Part shown: positions 46,640 through 57,597 of the stretch, in pieces
Layout: each line of letters begins with the position of its first letter
Numbering within the stretch: the stretch's first letter is position 1
NCBI RefSeq assembly: GCF_003048375.1
Contig: NZ_CP021642.1
Coordinates: forward strand, 1,302,001 to 1,366,000
Direction of reading: 5' to 3'
DNA: 64,000 nucleotides
From: Campylobacter concisus
GTDB taxonomy: Bacteria; Campylobacterota; Campylobacteria; Campylobacterales; Campylobacteraceae
Made by a program: the position numbers and the translations under genes
Notes under the pieces: model-generated
What the model was told of the DNA's origin: nothing
Databases searched by the model: none
Seen by the model: only the letters and a program-made list of their open reading frames with translations

Positions 46640-48160
46640 CTATTTTAAAAGTCCTTTTGCAAAATTTATCGCCTCTTCGCTGATATGCTCGCCACTTATC
46701 ATACGTGCAAGCTCATTTACACGCTCCTCTTTGTCAAGCTCTCTTACGACTGAGCTCTCGCCGTGACGCTCTACTAAAAAGTGCGAATTTGCTTTTGAGC
46801 TAAGCTGAGGCTGGTGCGAAATGGCAAAAATTTGATAGAAATTTGCAAGCTTAAGCAAGACATTTGCGATACTCATCGCCTCTTTTCCACTTAAATTTGC
46901 ATCTATTTCGTCTAAAATGATGACATCACCGCCAGTTTTTGTGATCTCACTAGAGGCAGCTATAAAAGCCAGCCTTAAGCGGTTTAGCTCGCCTGAGCTT
47001 AAATTTTTAAGCGAGGTCTCGTTTAAATTTAAACAAATTTCATCAACTCCCAAGATATCAAGCTTTTTAGCCTCAATACTCAGCGTAATATCTGGCATAT
47101 AAAGCTCTTTTAGGTATAAATTTATCATCGCCTCAAGCTCTTTTAAATTCACGCCCCTTGCCTTGCTTAAAGTGCCAGCCAGCTCATTTGCCTTTTTGCT
47201 TAAAATTTCAAATTTCTTCTCTAGCTCGCTCTTTTCAAAGCTTAAATTTTCATATCTGGCAAGCTCTTTTTCTTTTTTAGAAAGCGCTTCTAACGCCTCT
47301 TCTTCGCTGCCGTATCTTCTAATGATGGCATTAAGAGCCTCTATCCTATCAAGCACGCTCTCCACGTCGATATCGTCAAGCTCCTCCATATTTAGGCTAT
47401 CTCTTGCGACCCTTAGCTCATTCATCGCATCTTCAAAAAAGCCGTTGTCAAGGTCGCTGATACTTAGCGCCTCATTTACGCTGTGCTCTAGCTCAAATAT
47501 CCGCTCAGCCCTAGCCCACGCCTCATTTATCTTGTCTTTTTTACTAAGCCTTTTTTTAGTCTCCATAAGCTCTTCAAACTCGCCTTTTTTAGGCCCGACG
47601 CTTCTTATCTTCTCGATCTCAAAGCTAGCAAGCTCCTTTAGCTCCTCGACCTTTTTCTCTTCCTCTTTTATAGTGGCTAGCTCTTTTGAAATTTTAGAAA
47701 ATTCCAAAAACACCTCTTCAAATTCCTGCTTTATCTCTTTAAATTTCTCATTTTTTGAAATTTCAAGCCTATCAAGCAAATTTAGAAATTTCTCATTTTC
47801 AAATTCATTCGCCTCTTTTGCCGAGAGATATTTGATATGCTCGCGCGCCACTTGGGCTAAATTTTTCTTTGAGATGGCTTGTTGATTTATAAAATACCTC
47901 GTGCTCTTATCTTTTAAAAGCTTAAAAATATTGAGCTCTTCGTTTTCTATGCCAAACTCATCAAGCTCAAATTTATGCTCCACGTCAGCTTCTATCAGCC
48001 TTGCCTCGCTATCTTTTAGCCCAAAAACAGCCATTATCGCGCTCATCAGCACCGACTTGCCAGCACCACTGACGCCCGTAAATACGCTAAGACCCTCTTT
48101 GAAATTTAGCTCAATATTTTTAAAATTTAGATAATCCTTAATCAAAATTCGATCAATCAT
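46640..48160 (-). CDS. recN: DNA repair protein RecN
   Basis: 506 aa SMC-like ATPase for double-strand break repair. Walker [10 protein letters not shown] (29-37), a long coiled-coil centre rich in Glu and Lys, the signature [13 protein letters not shown] and Walker [17 protein letters not shown]. Somewhat shorter in the coil than E. coli RecN (553 aa). Overlaps the nadK stop by 8 bp. Confidence 0.94.
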   Translation of the reverse strand: MIDRILIKDYLNFKNIELNFKEGLSVFTGVSGAGKSVLMSAIMAVFGLKDSEARLIEADVEHKFELDEFGIENEELNIFKLLKDKSTRYFINQQAISKKNLAQVAREHIKYLSAKEANEFENEKFLNLLDRLEISKNEKFKEIKQEFEEVFLEFSKISKELATIKEEEKKVEELKELASFEIEKIRSVGPKKGEFEELMETKKRLSKKDKINEAWARAERIFELEHSVNEALSISDLDNGFFEDAMNELRVARDSLNMEELDDIDVESVLDRIEALNAIIRRYGSEEEALEALSKKEKELARYENLSFEKSELEKKFEILSKKANELAGTLSKARGVNLKELEAMINLYLKELYMPDITLSIEAKKLDILGVDEICLNLNETSLKNLSSGELNRLRLAFIAASSEITKTGGDVIILDEIDANLSGKEAMSIANVLLKLANFYQIFAISHQPQLSSKANSHFLVERHGESSVVRELDKEERVNELARMISGEHISEEAINFAKGLLK

Positions 48161-49028
48161 TATAACCCCAGTGAAGTTTCTCTTTTAAAATTTGAAAATA
48201 ATCCCTGCCAATATGGCGTATCAGCCTCGCTTTTTTGTCACTTAGACTCATGCTAACGGCTGAAATTTTACTCATATCAAAGCGGTCTTGTCCGTCTATG
48301 ACTAAAATGGCGTCGCTATTTGTTCTAAATTTGACCGTGTGATTTTTCGTAAGCACGACTGGACGCTGCGTGAGCGAGTGCGAGCAGATGGGAGTTAGCG
48401 CAAAGACCTCGCTTAGTGGATAGATGATAGGGCCATTTGCGCTCATATTATATGCCGTAGTTCCTGCTGGAGTTGCCACTATGACGCCGTCCCCGTAATA
48501 TGAGTTAAAATACTTTTCATTTAAAAGTGCCTCGATATGCGTCATAGAGCCACCATTTTTACTAACGATGACCGCGTCGTTAAACGCTATCTTTTTCTCA
48601 GTTTTGCCATCATTTTTATGAAGCGTAACATCAAGCATAAAAGGCGTTTCTACCTCAAATTTATCATCAAAAAAGTCTTTAAAAAACTTCTCGCTCTCAT
48701 TTATCGTGATATCTGTCAAAAAGCCGAGCCTGCCAGCATGTATGCCTAGGATGAGTGGCGAGATGTGAGCTAGCTTTCTGCAAGTTGATATGATCGTGCC
48801 ATCGCCGCCAAGCGTGATAAGAAATTCGCACTCTTTGGCTAGTTTTATCAGCTCAAAGCCACTTTTTTCTACCTGCTTTGCACAGCTTTTTTCAAGCAAA
48901 ATTTCTGCGTTATACTTTTTTAAAATTTTTTCTAGCTTTGCTAAATCCTGCTTAAATAATGGATAATCTTTAGCGATAAGTCCCACTTTTTTGGCGTTTG
49001 TAGTATTAAATTTTTGTTCATTTTTCAT
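48153..49028 (-). CDS. nadK: NAD kinase
   Basis: Phosphorylates NAD to NADP. Motifs: [13 protein letters not shown] with the GGDG loop and [21 protein letters not shown], plus [13 protein letters not shown] start at the internal ATG opening [14 protein letters not shown] (291 aa, usual length); a start 27 codons upstream would add a Phe/Ile-rich stretch that is not seen in the family, and neither start has a good ribosome site. Precedes recN, as in C. jejuni. Confidence 0.93.
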   Translation of the reverse strand: MKNEQKFNTTNAKKVGLIAKDYPLFKQDLAKLEKILKKYNAEILLEKSCAKQVEKSGFELIKLAKECEFLITLGGDGTIISTCRKLAHISPLILGIHAGRLGFLTDITINESEKFFKDFFDDKFEVETPFMLDVTLHKNDGKTEKKIAFNDAVIVSKNGGSMTHIEALLNEKYFNSYYGDGVIVATPAGTTAYNMSANGPIIYPLSEVFALTPICSHSLTQRPVVLTKNHTVKFRTNSDAILVIDGQDRFDMSKISAVSMSLSDKKARLIRHIGRDYFQILKEKLHWGYND

Positions 49029-49084
49029 AGAAATGATTGTAACATATTTTATTTTAACAAAGCTTTTCAAAAGAAAAAAGCGAT

Positions 49085-49090
49085 TATAAT
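49085..49090 (+). promoter_or_regulatory. -10 box of aspS
   Basis: TATAAT 30 bp upstream of the aspS ATG, between the divergent nadK and aspS genes. A strong AAGGAG-type site follows before the ATG. Confidence 0.6.
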
Positions 49091-49120
49091 TGCCTAAAAA
49101 ACATTGCAAAGGAGCATTTT

Positions 49121-50878
49121 ATGCGAAGTCATTATTGCACCGATCTTAGCAAAGCTGATATCGGCAAAGAAGTAATACTTTGTGGCTGGGCAAACACATA
49201 TAGAGACCACGGTGGCGTTGTTTTCATCGACTTAAGAGACGTTAGCGGGCTTATACAACTAGTTTGTGACCCTGCTGACAGCAAAGAAGCACACGACGTG
49301 GCTGCAAAAGTAAGAGATGAATATGTCTTAAAAGCAAAAGGAAAAGTAAGAGCTAGAGGCGAAGGACTAACCAATCCAAAGCTAAAAACTGGTGAGATAG
49401 AGGTGATAGTAAGCGAGCTCATCATCGAAAATCCAAGCGAGCCACTACCATTTATGATAGGCGATGAGAGCGTAAATGAGGACATCAGGCTAAAATACCG
49501 TTTTTTAGACCTTAGAAGCGAGCGCTTGCAAAATATCTTTAAAATGCGTTCTCGTGCGGCGATCGCAGCTAGAAACAGCCTAGATAAAATGGGCTTTATC
49601 GAGTTTGAAACTCCAGTTTTAACACGCGCAACTCCAGAAGGCGCAAGAGACTACCTAGTGCCAAGCCGTGTATATCCGGGCCAGTTTTACGCGCTTCCAC
49701 AAAGCCCGCAGCTATTTAAACAGCTTTTGATGTGTTCTGGCTTTGATAAGTATTTTCAGATAGCAAAATGCTTCCGCGACGAGGACTTAAGGGCTGATCG
49801 CCAACCAGAATTTACTCAAATAGATATCGAAATGAGCTTTGTCGAGCAAGAAGATATCATAAATATGGCTGAGACGATGCTAAAAGATATCTTTAAAGCC
49901 TGCGGACACGATATCAAAACGCCATTTAGACGTATGAGCTACAAAGAGGCGACCGAGACTTACGGCTCAGACAAGCCTGATCTTAGATATGATCTAAAAA
50001 TGATCGATGTGATCGATATTTTTGAGCGCTCAAGCAATGAAATTTTTAGCGGAATCGCAAAAGATAAGAAGAAAAACCGCATAAAAGCGCTAAAAGTGCC
50101 AAATGGCGACAATATCTTTAGTAAGCGCGAGATGAATAGATTTGAGGAATTTGTACGTAAATTTGGCGCACAAGGTCTTGGCTACTTCCAGATGAAAAAA
50201 GATGGTTTAAAAGGCCCACTTTGCAAATTTTTCGAGCAAAGCGATCTTGACGAGATCGTCTCAAGATGTGAGCTAAAGGTTGGCGACGTCGTATTTTTCG
50301 GCGCTGGCAAGAAAAAGATCGTGCTTGATTATATGGGAAGATTTAGAATTTTCCTAGCAGAGCAAATGGGCATCATCGATCAAGATAGACTTGAGTTCTT
50401 ATGGGTACTTGACTTCCCAATGTTTGAGCAAAATGACGATGGCAGCTACTCTGCGATGCACCACCCATTTACTATGCCAAAAAATATTGACGAGCCTGAT
50501 CTTGAGGACATCCTCTCTATCGCTCACGACGTCGTACTAAACGGCTTTGAGCTTGGTGGCGGAAGTATAAGAATTCATAAAAATGACATCCAGCAAAAAG
50601 TATTTAAGCTTCTTGGCATAGATGAAGCAGAGCAGCGTGAGAAATTTGGCTTCTTGCTTGATGCTTTGACATTTGGTGCGCCTCCACATGGCGGTATCGC
50701 GATCGGCTTTGACAGGCTAAATATGCTTGTAAATAAAGCAAGCTCGATCCGCGACGTCATAGCCTTCCCTAAAACGCAGCGCGCTCAGTGCCCACTCACA
50801 AAGGCACCAAGCTACGCTAGCAACGAACAGCTTAGGGAGCTAGGACTAAGGATAAGAGAAAAAGAGCAAAAGGCTTAA
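49121..50878 (+). CDS. aspS: Aspartyl-tRNA synthetase
   Basis: 585 aa class II synthetase. N-terminal OB anticodon domain ([21 protein letters not shown]), motif 2 [19 protein letters not shown], a bacterial insertion (GAD) domain, and motif 3 [13 protein letters not shown]. In epsilonproteobacteria AspRS is usually non-discriminating and works with GatCAB to make Asn-tRNA; that cannot be read from the sequence alone. ATG after AAAGGAGC. Confidence 0.97.
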   Translation: MRSHYCTDLSKADIGKEVILCGWANTYRDHGGVVFIDLRDVSGLIQLVCDPADSKEAHDVAAKVRDEYVLKAKGKVRARGEGLTNPKLKTGEIEVIVSELIIENPSEPLPFMIGDESVNEDIRLKYRFLDLRSERLQNIFKMRSRAAIAARNSLDKMGFIEFETPVLTRATPEGARDYLVPSRVYPGQFYALPQSPQLFKQLLMCSGFDKYFQIAKCFRDEDLRADRQPEFTQIDIEMSFVEQEDIINMAETMLKDIFKACGHDIKTPFRRMSYKEATETYGSDKPDLRYDLKMIDVIDIFERSSNEIFSGIAKDKKKNRIKALKVPNGDNIFSKREMNRFEEFVRKFGAQGLGYFQMKKDGLKGPLCKFFEQSDLDEIVSRCELKVGDVVFFGAGKKKIVLDYMGRFRIFLAEQMGIIDQDRLEFLWVLDFPMFEQNDDGSYSAMHHPFTMPKNIDEPDLEDILSIAHDVVLNGFELGGGSIRIHKNDIQQKVFKLLGIDEAEQREKFGFLLDALTFGAPPHGGIAIGFDRLNMLVNKASSIRDVIAFPKTQRAQCPLTKAPSYASNEQLRELGLRIREKEQKA

Positions 50879-50889
50879 ATTTTTGCAAT

Positions 50890-50927
50890 AAATTTAGACT
50901 TTTAGATGTCTAAATTTGAGTTATTTT
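50890..50927 (+). terminator. Terminator after aspS
   Basis: Ten-bp perfect stem AAATTTAGAC / GTCTAAATTT with an 8-nt loop, then GAGTTATTTT, 11 bp past the aspS stop. Confidence 0.6.
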
Positions 50928-51061
50928 AAAAATTTAAATTTTTGAGATGAATTTGGATGTTGTGTAGAAAATTTCATCCCAAAGCTAGACATATAGTCTG
51001 CTGCAGGGTGAAATTTTCAAACTCATTCAAAGGCGCTCAAAAAATATAAAAAAGGGAAAAA

Positions 51062-51631
51062 ATGAAAAATTTATTTTTAATCATCGGCGCTCCAGGCAGC
51101 GGCAAAACAACAGACGCATCTATCATCGCACAGCATGATGAGAAATTTGCTCACTTTTCAACTGGCGATCTTTTAAGAGCTGAAGTCGCAAGTGGTAGCG
51201 AGCTTGGCAAGCTGATAGATGGCTTTATCTCAAAAGGAAATTTGGTCCCACTTGACGTTGTCGTAAATGCGATCGTCTCAGCTATCAAAAGCTCAAATAA
51301 ATCAAACATCATAATCGACGGCTATCCAAGAAGCGTTGAGCAAATGACCGAGCTTGACAAAGTCTTAAGCGAGCAAGATGAAATTTCTCTAAAAGGTGTC
51401 ATCGAAGTGGATGTTAGCGAAGATGTGGCAAGAGCTAGAGTGCTTGGCCGTGCAAGAGGTGCTGACGACAATAACGAAGTCTTTAACAACCGCATGAAAG
51501 TCTATCTTGATCCGATCAAACCTATCCGCAAATTTTACAGCGAAAAAGAGCTACTTCACGTAGTAAATGGCGAGCGTGGCATCGACGAGATCGTAGCTGA
51601 CATCAAAAATTTACTAGCTAAACTCATATAA
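51062..51631 (+). CDS. adk: Adenylate kinase
   Basis: 189 aa short form (no large LID domain). P-loop [13 protein letters not shown] (7-19), AMP-binding [24 protein letters not shown] and [14 protein letters not shown] with the arginine finger region. Interconverts ATP, AMP and ADP. AAGGG before the ATG; a hairpin terminator follows. Confidence 0.96.
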   Translation: MKNLFLIIGAPGSGKTTDASIIAQHDEKFAHFSTGDLLRAEVASGSELGKLIDGFISKGNLVPLDVVVNAIVSAIKSSNKSNIIIDGYPRSVEQMTELDKVLSEQDEISLKGVIEVDVSEDVARARVLGRARGADDNNEVFNNRMKVYLDPIKPIRKFYSEKELLHVVNGERGIDEIVADIKNLLAKLI

Positions 51632-51638
51632 TTCACAG

Positions 51639-51666
51639 ACCTTGCATCAAAAGGTGCAAGGTTTTA
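51639..51666 (+). terminator. Terminator after adk
   Basis: Eight-bp stem ACCTTGCA / TGCAAGGT with an 8-nt loop, followed by TTTTAAAA, 8 bp past the adk stop. Confidence 0.75.
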
Positions 51667-51735
51667 AAACTTACCATTTATTAACACCAAAAATGTAATA
51701 TCCTTTAAATTTAACAACCTTCAAAAAGGATAAAA

Positions 51736-52075
51736 ATGAAAAAAAATCTTCATCGCTTCACTGGCTGCTAGCATCGCAATGGCTGGAGGCTTTGTCTCAA
51801 ATCACAAAAGCTAAAATTTTATAAGCGTAAAAGAGGCTTTAAAACTAAATGACGATGCCAAAGTCGTATTTGAGGGCAAGATAAAGTCACACATCAAATC
51901 AGACAAATATGAATTTGTTGATAAAAATGGTGACGTTATCGTTGTTGAGATAGACAATAACAAGTGGGGCAATGTAACAGCTAACGAGGATACACTTTTA
52001 AGAATAAGAGGCGAAGTGGATAAAGAGCTTACAAAAACAAAGATCGACGTAGATAGCGTAGAGGTTATAAAGTAG
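51736..52075 (+). pseudogene. Decayed BOF-family (YgiW/YdeI-like) periplasmic protein
   Basis: Two lesions break a gene of about 112 codons. After the ATG there are eight As where seven would give MKKIFIASLAASIAMAGGFV, a signal peptide; with eight the frame stops after 11 codons. In the corrected frame a TAA interrupts after SNHKS, and the rest (ISVKEALKLNDDAKVVFEG, YEFVDKNGDVIVVEIDNNKW, TLLRIRGEVDKELTKTKI, VDSVEVIK) is the OB-fold of the bacterial stress-tolerance BOF family. A good AAGGATAAAA ribosome site remains. The stop codon could be one base change from CAA. Confidence 0.8.
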
Positions 52076-52144
52076 TTAAATTTACGAGTATTTAATGCAA
52101 AAAATACTAAAATCACGAAAATTTCTAATAAAAAGGACAAATAT

Positions 52145-52663
52145 ATGGACGTTTCAAAGATAAAATTTGGCTCAAACCCAGACAAAATTAATGCCGTAAT
52201 CGAAATACCTTATGGCTCAAATATCAAATACGAGATCGACAAAGATAGCGGTGCAGTCGTAGTTGATCGCGTGCTTTACTCAGCGATGTTCTACCCAGCA
52301 AACTACGGCTTTGTGCCAAACACACTAGCAGCTGACGGCGATCCAGCTGATATTTTGGTGCTAAACGAGTATCCACTCCAAGCTGGTAGCGTCATCCCTT
52401 GCCGTTTAATAGGCGTTTTGGTGATGGAGGATGAAGCAGGTATGGATGAGAAGCTTTTGGCTGTGCCAGTTACAAAGATCGATCCAAGATATGAGGCGAT
52501 AAAAAGCTACGAAGATTTGCCAACTGCGACACTAAATAAGATCAAAAATTTCTTTGAAACTTATAAAATTCTTGAGCCAAACAAATGGGTTAAAGTGAAA
52601 GAATTTAAAGACGCAAACGCTGCAAAAGAGATTTTAGACGCTGCGATAAAAAATTATAAATAA
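52145..52663 (+). CDS. ppa: Inorganic pyrophosphatase, family I
   Basis: 172 aa. Hydrolyses pyrophosphate, driving biosynthesis. INAVIEIPYGSNIKYEIDKDS near the start, NYGFVPNTLAADGDPADILVL with the catalytic acidic set DxDPxD, and VPVTKIDPRYEAIKSYEDLP. AAGGACAAAT before the ATG. Ends at a strong terminator, then the tRNA gene. Confidence 0.97.
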   Translation: MDVSKIKFGSNPDKINAVIEIPYGSNIKYEIDKDSGAVVVDRVLYSAMFYPANYGFVPNTLAADGDPADILVLNEYPLQAGSVIPCRLIGVLVMEDEAGMDEKLLAVPVTKIDPRYEAIKSYEDLPTATLNKIKNFFETYKILEPNKWVKVKEFKDANAAKEILDAAIKNYK

Positions 52664-52668
52664 TTTAT

Positions 52669-52696
52669 AAGCCCTATTTTAGGGCTTTTTCTTTTT
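52669..52696 (+). terminator. Terminator of ppa
   Basis: Stem AAGCCCT / AGGGCTT with a 5-nt ATTTT loop followed by TTTCTTTTT, 6 bp after the ppa stop. Confidence 0.85.
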
Positions 52697-52762
52697 AAAT
52701 TTGCTCGTTTTTATACGCCATATTAAAAAGGCTATTTTTATATTTAGATAAGCTTTTTCTTG

Positions 52763-52768
52763 TATAAT
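52763..52768 (+). promoter_or_regulatory. -10 box of the tRNA gene
   Basis: TATAAT preceded by TG, 20 bp upstream of the first tRNA base. Confidence 0.6.
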
Positions 52769-52787
52769 ACGATTTTCTTTCAACTGT

Positions 52788-52864
52788 GGGTTCATAGCTC
52801 AGTTGGTTAGAGCATCCGGCTCATAACCGGATGGTCCCAGGTTCGAGTCCTGGTGAACCCACCA
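52788..52864 (+). tRNA. tRNA with anticodon CAT (elongator Met, or Ile2)
   Basis: 77 nt including encoded CCA. Acceptor GGGTTCA pairs with TGAACCC, D-arm AGCTCAGTTGGTTAGAGC, anticodon stem TCCGG/CCGGA with loop CTCATAA (anticodon CAT), T-arm CCAGG/CCTGG with TTCGAGT. It is not the initiator: 1-72 is a G-C pair and the anticodon stem lacks the three G-C pairs. A CAT tRNA could also be the lysidine-modified tRNA-Ile2; Met is the default call. Confidence 0.93.
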
Positions 52865-52981
52865 CCTATTTCACTAACATCACAAGATCAAAAATTTTCG
52901 TCGTTTTTTATTTAAGTTTTAAAATATTTTTCAAAATTTAAAAATGCAAAATTTAAATATTCCAAAATTTAAGCTAAATTT

Positions 52982-53641
52982 TTAAGCTCTCTCTAAAATT
53001 TCCTTGCGTTTTTGCCAGTCAGGCATATAAAGCGTTAGATAGTCATAAAATTTCTTTGAGTGATCAGGATGGAGAAGATGCACTAGCTCGTGGAATACAA
53101 CATACTCGATGCACGCTCTTGGCTTTTTGATAAGCTCTATGTTTAAATTTATATATGATTTATATGGATTGCAACTCCCCCATCTCGTCTTCATCTGCCT
53201 TATTTTTACGCTTTTGATATCTTGTTTTACTATCTTGTTAAACTCTTGCAAGATGTTAAAAAAATATAACGTCGCCTTTTCGTTATACCACTCATAGACC
53301 AAATTTCTTTTTCGCTCTAGGTCGTTTTTATCTTTTACAAAGAGCTCTAGATAGCCCCTTTGTAGCTTTACGCGCTCCTCTTTAGACTGTACCACTTTAA
53401 GCCTATAACTTCGCCCAAGATACTTAAAATCCTCGCCGCTTACGTACTCTTTTTGTGGCGTCTTAAACGAGGCAAAAAACGCGCGCTTTTGCGCTATCCA
53501 CTTGGCTCTTTTTTCTATGATAAATTTTATATGCTCATCGCTTGCCGTTTTTGGCGCGGTTAGGATAGCTTCGCCATTTGGTCTAACTTTTAAAGTGATA
53601 TTTTTTACGTCTTTTCGGACGATTTTTACGCCTTCAAGCAT
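52982..53641 (-). CDS. YgjP-like metallopeptidase domain protein
   Basis: 219 aa, DUF45/SprT-like zinc peptidase. Zinc motif HELVHLLHPDHSKKF with both His and the catalytic Glu (about 186-201) and an upstream RQMKTRWGSCNPYKSYINLN (148-167) that is highly typical of the family. Found beside type I restriction genes in many genomes; its job there is unknown. Overlaps the hsdR end by 8 bp, so it is the last gene of the defence operon. Confidence 0.83.
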   Translation of the reverse strand: MLEGVKIVRKDVKNITLKVRPNGEAILTAPKTASDEHIKFIIEKRAKWIAQKRAFFASFKTPQKEYVSGEDFKYLGRSYRLKVVQSKEERVKLQRGYLELFVKDKNDLERKRNLVYEWYNEKATLYFFNILQEFNKIVKQDIKSVKIRQMKTRWGSCNPYKSYINLNIELIKKPRACIEYVVFHELVHLLHPDHSKKFYDYLTLYMPDWQKRKEILERA

Positions 53642-56600
53642 AAAAACTTATCCCTATGCCTCGGATAGTTTGGTAAATTTTCTCTTTCTCATCGATAGAA
53701 ACGTCGTATTCGTCCTCTATCTCCCAAAGAGCGTCTTCCATCTGGCTTGTTATCTCGTTTTCTACGTCTTTATTTTTGTGCCATTCTGGTTTTTTAGAGG
53801 CTTTTTCATAAATTTCATAAAATTTCAAGCTCAAATTTTTAGCTACCACCTCGACATCCGCAAGCCCCACATCGCCCAAAATATCAAGTAAATTATCATA
53901 AATAGCAAACAAAATTTTATTAGCATTAAATTCTTTTGGATACCTGTCTTCATTTGATTTTAAAGCACCTGTTATAAGGTCTTTTAGTAGTTTTGCTTTG
54001 GTAAGTTTTTCTTCCTCGCTTAGCCTTTTTGCTTTATACTCGTCGATGATATCTTGTATTTGCTGCGCTATTGATTTATAAAATGCTGGATTTGAGTCCA
54101 TTTTCTCTTTTACCACCGCGCTTACGGCGCTGATGATCGTATCAGCCTTTGCGTTTTTACCCTCGACCCTTTGCACCTCATCGTCAAATTCCGTTTCAAA
54201 GATATTTACGAGCTTCGTAAGCTCATTGACCCCTTGTGCATTTATGTAAGTATCGAGCAGCTTTTGCATCTGCGCTTCGTATTTGCCAAAGTCACAAGCC
54301 TCGTGATACCTTAGCTGCACAGCCTTTCTTAGCTCGTTATAAAATTTAACCTTTTGTTTATAGGCTTTTATCTCCTCGTCGCTTAAGATATCGCAAATTT
54401 TCTCACTCGAAAGCGCTAGTTTAAACGCCCTAGCAAACTGCGATAACCACTCTTTAAAGTCATCTCGTTTTTGCACGTCCTCTAAAACCGCCACGTAGCT
54501 CTCCAAATCATCTTTAAATTTAACGCTACTAAAAAGATCATCCAGATGAGTATAGTAAGTCTTAGCCTTTATGATCCCGCTTCTTACGTCTATCACAGCT
54601 CCAGTTATATCTTCTGGATCAAAGCCGCTTAGCGACGCATAGCTAGTAAGCGCCTGATCAAGCTCGCCCAAAAGCCCTCTATAATCAATAATGTAGCCAT
54701 AATCTTTTCCGTCATAAAGCCTATTTACTCTAGCTATAGCTTGGAGCAAATTATGCTCTTTTAGCTGTTTATCTATATAAAGCGTGCTTGCTCTTGGCGC
54801 GTCAAATCCAGTTAAAAGTTTATCCACGACGATAAGCAGGTCTATCTCGTCGCCGTAAATAAATTCATCCTTCACATGTTTTAGATACTCTTCCTCGCTG
54901 CCGTAGCCCCTTATAGTATCTTGCCACGCCTTTGCGACATACTCTTTATGCCCGCCCTCAAGCTCCTCGTGCTCATTACTTGATATCACATAGGCACTTT
55001 TTATCTCTCCAAATTCTTCAAATATCTCATGATATTTTATAGCGTCATATTTTCTTTGCGTTGCCAGCATCGCCTTAAAGCCACTTTCTTTCAAAGTCTT
55101 TTTGATGTGTTCATTTATATCCACAGCTATTAGCTCCAGCCTTTGCTCGCTTGATGCCACACGCTCAAACCTCGCCCACTTTTGCTGCAAGTCCCTTTTT
55201 GCTTCATCGCCAAGCTCTCTTGATATGAGGTCAAATTTCCTAGTTAGCCCCTCAGGGTCTAGCACCTCTTGACCCACGTATCGCCCTTCATAAAGTAGTG
55301 GCAACACAGCTCCGTCTTTTACCGCGTCATCTATCGTATATCTATGAATTTCCCCACCAAATTTAGCAAAGCTGTTTTTCTCACGCTTTAAAAGCGGCGT
55401 ACCAGTAAATCCTATATAACAAGCAAGAGGCAACGCCTTTTTCATAGCCTTATGCAGATCGCCACCTTGCGTGCGGTGGCTCTCATCCACTAGCACAAAT
55501 ATATCGCTATCTCTTATCACTACCTTTTGGTTTTTCACCTTTTCAAATTTATGCACAAGCGTAGTTATCACGCTAACGCCACTTTGTAGCTTTTCTATCA
55601 GATCGCTTCCGCTACTTGCTCGTCCTGCTTTTACGTCCGTGTTTTCAAAGGTCTCATGTATCTGCCCGTCTAGATCTATCCTGTCAGTTACTACGATGAT
55701 CTTTGAGTTTATATAAATTTGCTTTAAAAGCTTTGTTAGCATCACCATCGTGAGCGACTTGCCGCTTCCTTGCGTGTGCCAGATGAGTCCGCCCGCTCTT
55801 ACGCCGTCCTTTATCATTGATACTCTCTTTAGCGTCTCTTCGATAGCGAAGAACTGCTGATATCTGCAAACCTTTTTCATTTTCTTATCAAACACTATAT
55901 AGTGCCTAACTAGCCTTAGCAGCCTATCTTTAGATAGTAGCGCAAAGAGCATCATATCAAGCGCGCTCACCTCTCTACCATTTATCAAGCTCTTTAAGCT
56001 CTCTTTTACCTTAGCTTCATCTTGCTCTTTCCACACACTATAAAATTTAAACGGCGTGCCAGTAGTACCGTATCTTGCTCCACTGCCGTTTGCCGCGATA
56101 GTTAGCTGGATGTATTTAAAAAGGTGCGTTATCTCATCTTTACCCTGCTCTTTTTCAAGCTGTTTTATGCCGTTTTCAAAGCTCACGCTTGATTTTTTAA
56201 GCTCGATCACGACTATTGGTATGCCGTTTATAAAAAGCACAAGATCAGGCCTTCTGTGTTTTTGTGCATCGCTCTGGCTTACTCTACTTACTTCAAATTC
56301 TTCCGTTACGTAAAAGTCGTTGTTTTGCAAATTTTCAAAGTCTATAAATTTAAAAGAGAAGCTCCTCCTCGTCCCATCTTCTAAATTTTCCTCCAAACTG
56401 GTGCCAAGCAAGAGTAAATTTGTGATCCTTTCGTTTGCGACCATTAGCCCTTCGTTTAAAGATACCCCAGCTAGCTCATCGACCGCTTTTAAACGCTACT
56501 TTGGCTAAATTTATACCTCTTGCCCTTATACTCATAGCCGTTTATCTCGCCAAGCTTTTGGGTCAAAATTTCCCTAAACAAAACCTCGCTTGATTTACCG

Positions 56601-56707
56601 CCGCGAAGCTTTAAATTTTCCTCTCTACTTACAAATTTATAGCCCAAGCTTTGAAGCAAATTTATGCTATTTTGCTGGATTTTGCTTTCTGAAGTATCTG
56701 GGGTCAT
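53634..56707 (-). pseudogene. hsdR: Type I restriction subunit HsdR, split by a frameshift
   Basis: ATP-driven translocase and endonuclease subunit. The first 72 codons (SKIQQNSINLLQSLGYKFV through YKGKRYKFSQSSV) are the usual HsdR start and then stop. The rest, in another frame, contains the nuclease site RPDLVLFINGIPIVVIELKK (PD..ExK), Walker A WHTQGSGKSLT, ILVDESHRTQGG-type FVLVDESHRT and VDKLLTGFDAP. A missing T in GTTTAAAAGCG would rejoin them as SVLKAVDELAGVS. An internal ATG opens a 936-aa product keeping all the catalytic motifs but lacking about 90 N-terminal residues. Read through, about 1020 aa. Confidence 0.85.
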
Positions 56708-56721
56708 TTGGCGTCCTTTAT

Positions 56722-57597
56722 CTATTTTAGCTCTTTATACGAATTATTCACTCTTGTTTTCTTTGTTATTTCCGTAATTGTGTAGCACTCTTGTAAAATA
56801 TTGACTATATGTTTTAGTTTTGTATCGGTATCTATAGCGAGATTAGAGAATCTTGAATTTACTTTAAAATCATTCAATATTACAGGAAATTTTTTTATAT
56901 ACTTTTTTAGCTCTTTATCTTTTCCAACAAAGTTTTCTAGCATATTATTGTCTAAAATATATTTTATCTTTTTACTATTTATTGAACCTATTTTAAAATT
57001 ATTATTTATAGAGAATAACGGTATTTTGCCTGTTAAATTTTCTTTAAATGTTTTTAATTCTTTACTTGTTGCTTCTCTATAATATTCCATAAAATTTTTA
57101 TCAAGCAAAGTTAGTGTTTCAAATTTTTTAAAATAAACCTTTTTACTTGAAACATCTATTATTAAATCTTTATCTTGGCGTATTTCGACTACATCTTCAT
57201 GAAATTCATATTCTACACAGTTGTTAAAGAATTTCATAAATGAGCTTGTTTTCAAAATTGCACTATTGTATACTCTTTGAACATTTATAATATTTTCGTC
57301 CGAATACATAAAAAATTTCACTTTTTTCATATATTCTTTATTTAGGCTTTCTAAATCTAAATAATTATTAAAGCTTTTTACTATTTCCTCTATAATCTCA
57401 GAGTCAGAGTAGCTTAAATAAAACCACTCCTCATCTTCAAGCTTATATAAAATATTTTCCACAAAAGAGACACTATTACTATTTGGAAGAGAGGTATCAA
57501 AAAATTTTTGATTATTATCCCTCATTAAGTCTAGGTTATCTTTTTGCATTTCTAACTTATATGCATTTTTACCATTAAACGCCATTATACTTTTCAT
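56722..57597 (-). CDS. kwaB: KwaB-like DUF4868 protein of a Kiwa system
   Basis: 291 aa, soluble, Lys/Asn-rich. I read it as a DUF4868-type protein: NVQRVYNSAILKTSSFMKFF, the IRQDKDLIIDVSSKKVYFKKFETL stretch (DLIIDVSSKKVYF) and NFMEYYREATSKELKTF match the family layout (about 100-190). In known Kiwa systems KwaB is the DNA-binding effector that acts with a membrane sensor, KwaA. The gene directly upstream is a four-helix membrane protein of the right size, and its last codons carry the GGAG for this gene. It has no PD-ExK or other nuclease motif. AT-richer than neighbouring hsd genes. Family from pattern and pairing. Confidence 0.72.
   Translation of the reverse strand: MKSIMAFNGKNAYKLEMQKDNLDLMRDNNQKFFDTSLPNSNSVSFVENILYKLEDEEWFYLSYSDSEIIEEIVKSFNNYLDLESLNKEYMKKVKFFMYSDENIINVQRVYNSAILKTSSFMKFFNNCVEYEFHEDVVEIRQDKDLIIDVSSKKVYFKKFETLTLLDKNFMEYYREATSKELKTFKENLTGKIPLFSINNNFKIGSINSKKIKYILDNNMLENFVGKDKELKKYIKKFPVILNDFKVNSRFSNLAIDTDTKLKHIVNILQECYTITEITKKTRVNNSYKELK

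Noticed and set aside
47163-47885. A 240-aa serine-rich plus-strand frame
   Set aside because: It lies wholly within recN on the other strand; serine/phenylalanine richness is the usual shadow of a Glu/Lys/Leu coiled coil.
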